A stretch of 7,830 nucleotides of DNA from Methylovulum sp. GTDB lineage: Bacteria > Pseudomonadota > Gammaproteobacteria > Methylococcales > Methylomonadaceae. Position 1 is the stretch's first letter. Every line of letters starts with the position of its first letter. The stretch spans positions 1-7,830 of the forward strand of contig JAQTNZ010000101.1 in NCBI GenBank assembly GCA_028713595.1. Reading direction: 5' to 3'. The translations under genes and the position numbers were made by a program. Under the pieces are notes generated by a model, which worked only from the letters and a program-made list of their open reading frames with translations, had not been told where the DNA came from and did not search any database. Below are positions 5,350-7,830 of this stretch, in pieces.

Positions 5350-5532
5350 ATGCTGAAACTTCTGCCCTTCCTGCTGGGCGTTGCGCTGATTGCCCAGCCC
5401 TTCCTGCACCCGAACATACCGCCAAGGCTGTGCCGCCTGCCCAACGGGCTGCACCTGGAGTTCCAAGCGATATGCCGACCAGCGCCACGGCCCCAAGAAT
5501 CGCCGAAGCCGAAGACCATACCCAGCAACTGA
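5350..5532 (+). CDS. Small 60-aa membrane or exported peptide
   Basis: An unrecognised small early protein. Residues 1-18 (LKLLPFLLGVALIAQPF) are a single hydrophobic segment, either a membrane anchor or an uncleaved signal. A short domain with two cysteines follows (RLCRLPNGLHLEFQAIC) and then a proline-rich tail (PAPRPQESPKPKTIPSN). The frame is chosen over the overlapping long frame that begins at 5310 because its codons are CTG- and GC3-rich and AAGAGG lies about 8 nt upstream. By contrast, the 5310 frame here uses atypical T-ending codons and gives a low-complexity Ala/Pro product. Its last 61 nt overlap the coding-like frame starting at 5472. It sits where transposable phages often carry small unassigned early ORFs. 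Confidence 0.6.
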   Translation: MLKLLPFLLGVALIAQPFLHPNIPPRLCRLPNGLHLEFQAICRPAPRPQESPKPKTIPSN

Positions 5533-6215
5533 GGGCGACCCGCCACGCCACGGGACAACACACACACTGCTTAAGCTCGGAAACCATCGAACTGCTGGAG
5601 AAAGACAGGCTCCAAGCCCAACGCGTCCGGCTTGCCAACGCTATTGCGCGTTCAACGGGTTGTCCTCAGGCTCATCAAACGGCCACTCAACCATCCCCTC
5701 CAAAAATATCTGCGCGGACTGGAGGCACACCCGCCCCCGATCTGCCCGCCTCAGACGGGAGCTTCTCTTGTGGCCCATTGCCGGATGTTCAAAAGAAACG
5801 CCGCCCGCCAACTGTGCAATCCAGATTGCCCCAAATTGAAGAAATCCGCGCTCATCTTCGCCTGGACAAGCCTTTAGGATGCGCTTCCTTTCAGCATCGG
5901 ACGCACCCAGAAAATCAGCCGAGCGGCCATAGTTGGCGAATAACCACCGAATCCATCCGCGATAGCCAAGAGCACGCAAGCTGGTATGTAAGGCAAGTAT
6001 GCCGTCATTACCTAGGCTATCCGTCAGCTCTGTTATATACCCGTCCTGGTCAATGTCATAACCGTGTGATTGCATCGTTTATCGCCTCTGTTTATGAAAA
6101 ATTAATGAAACGCCCTTATCCGCTGGTGGACCCCGCATTCGCATGGGAGCCTGACCCACAGCTCCGAATAGGCTGGCACAGTATAGCCATCTGGAGGGTG
6201 CTTGTTTATGGCTAA
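5472..6215 (+). pseudogene. Probable early gene split by an antisense insert (5' and 3' remnants in one open frame)
   Basis: This frame is open from ATG 5472 to TAA 6215 (247 codons), but only its two ends look coding. The left part (5472 to about 5650) has GC3-rich codons and a helical segment SSETIELLEKDRLQAQRVRL. The right part (about 6076-6215) ends KRPYPLVDPAFAWEPDPQLR-IGWHSIAIWRVLVYG and overlaps the next start by 8 nt, as expected for a genuine operon gene. The middle is rich in Cys/His/Gln/Pro and looks like the shadow of the opposite-strand gene 5641-6075. The simplest reading is an older rightward gene invaded by an antisense module. Alternatives are two small unrelated ORFs (the last from ATG 6105, 36 aa, no clear ribosome site), or one full-length gene, which I find least likely. 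Confidence 0.35.
5641..6075 (-). CDS. Unrecognised 144-aa protein encoded antisense within the early operon
   Basis: No family recognised. The N-terminus carries a DxDxDG-type element (YDIDQDGYITELTDSLGNDG, residues 6-25), which looks like an EF-hand loop but is probably coincidental. Helical, Trp- and Arg-containing segments follow (ALHTSLRALGYRGWIRWLFA; FLGASDAERKRILKACPGED; ERGFLQFGAIWIAQLAGGVS), then an Arg-rich stretch (HKRSSRLRRADRGR) and an acidic end (EGMVEWPFDEPEDNPLNAQ). The balanced Leu/Ala/Gly/Asp/Glu composition and a Shine-Dalgarno AGAGG 8 nt before the ATG support this strand over the overlapping rightward frame. It is the only leftward gene right of the repressor, so it must have its own promoter; none is clear, though 6085-6115 is AT-rich. 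It could be a moron expressed in the lysogen. Confidence 0.6.
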   Translation of the reverse strand: MQSHGYDIDQDGYITELTDSLGNDGILALHTSLRALGYRGWIRWLFANYGRSADFLGASDAERKRILKACPGEDERGFLQFGAIWIAQLAGGVSFEHPAMGHKRSSRLRRADRGRVCLQSAQIFLEGMVEWPFDEPEDNPLNAQ

Positions 6216-6687
6216 ACATCACCAAAATTTTACCAGCGACCAGGTGGACATTTTCCACCGGCTGTCCCAAGAACCCACCTTGGAGGCGGCCAACGACGCC
6301 GACTTGGACATAGGCCCCGAACTACAGGGCGCACTGAACGCCACCATCCGCAACGCCAAAAAATACGGCTACTCACGCGAGCGGATTGTCGAGCGCATGA
6401 ACCAGTGCCTGCCGAAGATCGGCAAGCCTATCACCGTACGCCAACTCAACGCCTGGACAGCCCACAGCAAGGAGTTCAGCGAATTCCCCGCACGGTGGCT
6501 GCCCGCCTTTTGTAGGGCCTGCAACTGCACGTCGGCGATACGGGTGTTGGCCCAGGCCGTCAGCCACGACCTGGTTGACCAGCGCGGCCAGCTCGCCCTT
6601 GAGCTGGGATACGGCTTGGTAAAGAAACGGGCGCTGGATCGCCGCACCAAACAACTGGCCCTACAACTGACCGGAGAAAACGCATGA
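6208..6687 (+). CDS. Phage early protein, probable DNA-binding regulator (159 aa)
   Basis: The start is ATG 6208, supported by GGAGGG (6193-6198); the in-frame TTG at 6202 is too close to that site. The core pattern, about residues 36-90 (NATIRNAKKYGYSRERIVER, then ITVRQLNAWTAHSKEFSEFP and ARWLPAFCRACN), resembles small phage regulators. In those, an HTH-like segment chooses a cofactor or operator and is followed by 'LPAFC' and 'vLA' helices. The C-terminal third is helical (RGQLALELGYGLVKKRALDR, then RTKQLALQLTGENA). It overlaps the next gene by 4 nt (ATGA, 6684-6687), so it is part of the translationally coupled early operon. The regulatory assignment is from pattern memory only; the exact family is not known to me. 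Confidence 0.7.
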   Translation: MAKHHQNFTSDQVDIFHRLSQEPTLEAANDADLDIGPELQGALNATIRNAKKYGYSRERIVERMNQCLPKIGKPITVRQLNAWTAHSKEFSEFPARWLPAFCRACNCTSAIRVLAQAVSHDLVDQRGQLALELGYGLVKKRALDRRTKQLALQLTGENA

Positions 6688-7094
6688 GCAAACAAAACCT
6701 GCCCAAATCCGCGCCGATAAAGGCCGGCAAACAGCCCACCCTGACCTACACCCTCCCCGCAGCGCCGAAACACCTCGGCCTGGAACCAAGGTTGTGCGAA
6801 TTGGTGGGCCAACAACCGCCACTGGAGCAATGCCGGCGCATCCACGCCGACAACATGGCGCTGCTTAGCTTCATCCTGCTGGGCAGCGGCAGCTATGCCG
6901 ACTATATGCGCGTTGACGACCTGATGGCCGACCACCCCGCCGTCACCGACGAACAAAGGCGGATGATCCGTGCGCTCGGCGACCATTTCACCCTGATGGT
7001 CACGGAAGGCTTCTCGGTGGCCTTCATATTGGAATGCCTGCGCCACGAAGGCTGGCTGGCGAAAATGCCGGGGCATGAAGGGGAGGCCGCATAA
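6684..7094 (+). CDS. Unrecognised early phage protein (136 aa)
   Basis: Starts at the ATGA overlap, with GGAG about 8 nt upstream. The first 35 residues are basic and proline-rich (KSAPIKAGKQPTLTYTLPAA). The rest is helical: PRLCELVGQQPPLEQCRRIH, ADNMALLSFILLGSGSYADY, VTDEQRRMIRALGDHFTLMV and FSVAFILECLRHEGWLAKMP. The segment at about 55-68 is hydrophobic but too short and broken for a membrane span. The product should be a small globular cytoplasmic protein. It overlaps the next gene by one base (TAATG). The position between the regulator-like 6208 gene and the coiled-coil 7094 gene suggests a role in early replication or regulation, but I see no motif that fixes a function. Confidence 0.7.
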   Translation: MSKQNLPKSAPIKAGKQPTLTYTLPAAPKHLGLEPRLCELVGQQPPLEQCRRIHADNMALLSFILLGSGSYADYMRVDDLMADHPAVTDEQRRMIRALGDHFTLMVTEGFSVAFILECLRHEGWLAKMPGHEGEAA

Positions 7095-7830
7095 TGGCTA
7101 CGGCATTGGCAACCACGGCGCCCGAAAACGCGCTCCCCGCGCACATCGGCGCATTGCTGCAAGCGGAGGGCATGAACTACGACCCCGCCACGTTTGCGGC
7201 GATGTCAGCGGAGCAACATGCCGAGGAGGGGTTCAAGGGCTTGCGGGTGTCGGTGCTGGCGGCGGTGTATTCAGGTGCGCACTTTGTTTATACGATTGAA
7301 AAAATGAAAAAATCAGAACCGTCACAACGTTGTGACGGTTTTAAATCAACAAAACAATTCATTATTTCACAAGCAGATTTACACGGCGTTTCCTACCAAA
7401 CAATCTATCGAATGATTGATGTTTATCAATTATTTTCGCGTAGCCCTGCAAGTGTTTTGCAAGCGTTTACAAAACTGGACTACAGCAAACTTATTGAACT
7501 CAAGCACCTAGACCAATCAGACCTAGAGCAACTTGCCGAGGGCCAGGAGGTGTACGGCATCACGCTGGAAACCGCACAAACCTACAGCGTCCGCGAACTG
7601 AAAAGCGTCCTGCAAAGCCACCGCGCCGAAATCAAGCACCTGAAACAGCGCATCCTCGACACCGAGCGCAAGCTGGACACCGAGGCCGCCAAGGCCGCCG
7701 AGCTGTTCGCCGAGAACCAGGCCATGAAAAGGCTGCCCGCTGAGCGCAACAGCTTCGCCGCGCTGCGCAAGCAGACCTTCCAGGACATGGAGGCCTTGCA
7801 GGGCATTGCCGTCCGCGCCCGCAAAACCTT
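7094..7830 (+). CDS. Early phage protein with coiled-coil C-terminus, open at right edge (DUF3102-like?)
   Basis: The frame is open from ATG 7094 (GGGGAGG 7 nt upstream) to the window end, 245 residues so far. Residues 1-65 form an Ala/Glu-rich helical start (LPAHIGALLQAEGMNYDPA). Residues about 88-135 look like a DNA-binding module (STKQFIISQADLHGVSYQTI, then YRMIDVYQLFSR), resembling the 'short helix, SDRTAYR, LLERF' pattern of DUF3102-type phage proteins. LEQLAEGQEVYGITLETAQT-YSVRELKSVLQ follows, then a long coiled coil from about 170 (RAEIKHLKQRILDTERKLDT and on). Bases 7277-7515 are markedly AT-rich and use different codons (TTT, TTA, TCA, ATT) from the GC3-rich ends. This suggests the centre was replaced by recombination without breaking the frame. 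A 24-bp palindrome lies at the start of that patch. Confidence 0.75.
   Translation, partial: MATALATTAPENALPAHIGALLQAEGMNYDPATFAAMSAEQHAEEGFKGLRVSVLAAVYSGAHFVYTIEKMKKSEPSQRCDGFKSTKQFIISQADLHGVSYQTIYRMIDVYQLFSRSPASVLQAFTKLDYSKLIELKHLDQSDLEQLAEGQEVYGITLETAQTYSVRELKSVLQSHRAEIKHLKQRILDTERKLDTEAAKAAELFAENQAMKRLPAERNSFAALRKQTFQDMEALQGIAVRARKT
7317..7340. repeat. Perfect 24-bp palindrome inside the 7094 gene
   Basis: The arm AACCGTCACAAC (7317-7328) is followed at once by its exact reverse complement (7329-7340). It encodes EPSQRCDGF in the long gene and is followed by TT (7341-7342), continuing the terminal TT of the arm to TTTT. It marks the left part of the AT-rich patch. It could be a protein-binding site, an RNA hairpin that attenuates the operon, or a recombination scar. 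Confidence 0.8.

Noticed and set aside
5310..6215. One 301-aa gene starting at the ATGA overlap with the Ner-like stop
   Set aside because: Positions 5310-5471 in this frame have atypical T-ending codons and a low-complexity Ala/Pro product, while the overlapping 5350-5532 frame has strong codon bias and a ribosome site. The centre looks like the shadow of the minus-strand gene. The ATGA overlap with a nearby GAAGG keeps a short leader peptide possible.
6369..7076. Long minus-strand open frame opposite the early genes
   Set aside because: Its His/Gln/Arg-rich composition is typical of an antisense shadow. The plus-strand genes have ribosome sites and stop/start overlaps.
7317..7345. Palindrome as a rho-independent terminator
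   Set aside because: It is followed by only four T, and the coding frame continues through it for at least 160 codons. An attenuating hairpin remains possible.
1..7830. CRISPR array, tRNA, rRNA, integrase, transposase or insertion-sequence ends
   Set aside because: I found no regularly spaced repeats, no cloverleaf, no DDE or tyrosine-recombinase motifs and no terminal inverted repeats with target duplications. Phage att or end sequences are not identifiable within the window.

Overview
The window looks like part of a transposable-phage-type (Mu/BcepMu-like) prophage in a Gram-negative proteobacterium, probably gamma or beta. This rests on three landmarks: a Mu protein-I-type head protease at the left edge (minus strand), an XRE/S24 (CI-type) repressor in the middle, and a divergent Ner-type regulator with the characteristic LWPGQY tail. 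No integrase, transposase, tRNA, rRNA or CRISPR array is visible, so the host and the phage ends cannot be fixed from this sequence alone.

Layout. Positions 1-379 (minus) hold the start of the protease, which runs off the left edge. It is preceded by a compact regulatory region (about 387-475) with a perfect 20-bp dyad and a promoter with a good -10 and poor -35. Positions 529-1285 (plus) carry two small unrecognised genes and a stop-free stretch that may be a gene remnant. Positions 1349-2799 (minus) are an AT-rich two-gene cassette: a 321-aa soluble protein overlapping by 4 nt a 162-aa protein with four membrane spans. It has its own sigma70-like promoter and is the best candidate here for an undescribed accessory (possibly phage-defence) system. 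Positions 2906-4144 (minus) hold an exported thermonuclease with an Excalibur-like calcium motif and a small exported protein. Both lie downstream of the repressor (4175-4867, minus) and may be made in the lysogen.

The switch region 4868-5037 has a strong rightward promoter (TTGACA-17-TATTAT) overlapped by the operator AGAACC-TCAT-GGTTCT, with a second half-site 22 bp away. Rightward early genes follow in a tightly packed operon: Ner-like regulator (5038-5313), small membrane peptide (5350-5532), a disturbed region, then 6208-6687, 6684-7094 and 7094 to the right edge. The early operon contains an antisense gene (5641-6075, minus) that seems to sit inside an older rightward frame.

Working model: the repressor holds the early promoter off and may itself be co-transcribed with the two exported proteins. 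On induction (RecA-stimulated self-cleavage is expected for the S24 fold) the early operon fires. Late head genes beginning with the protease would be switched on separately, perhaps through an activator at the 436-455 dyad. Base composition is mosaic: the 1290-2900 and 3560-4900 segments are AT-rich, while the thermonuclease and the early genes are more GC-rich, as expected for accessory cargo acquired piecemeal.
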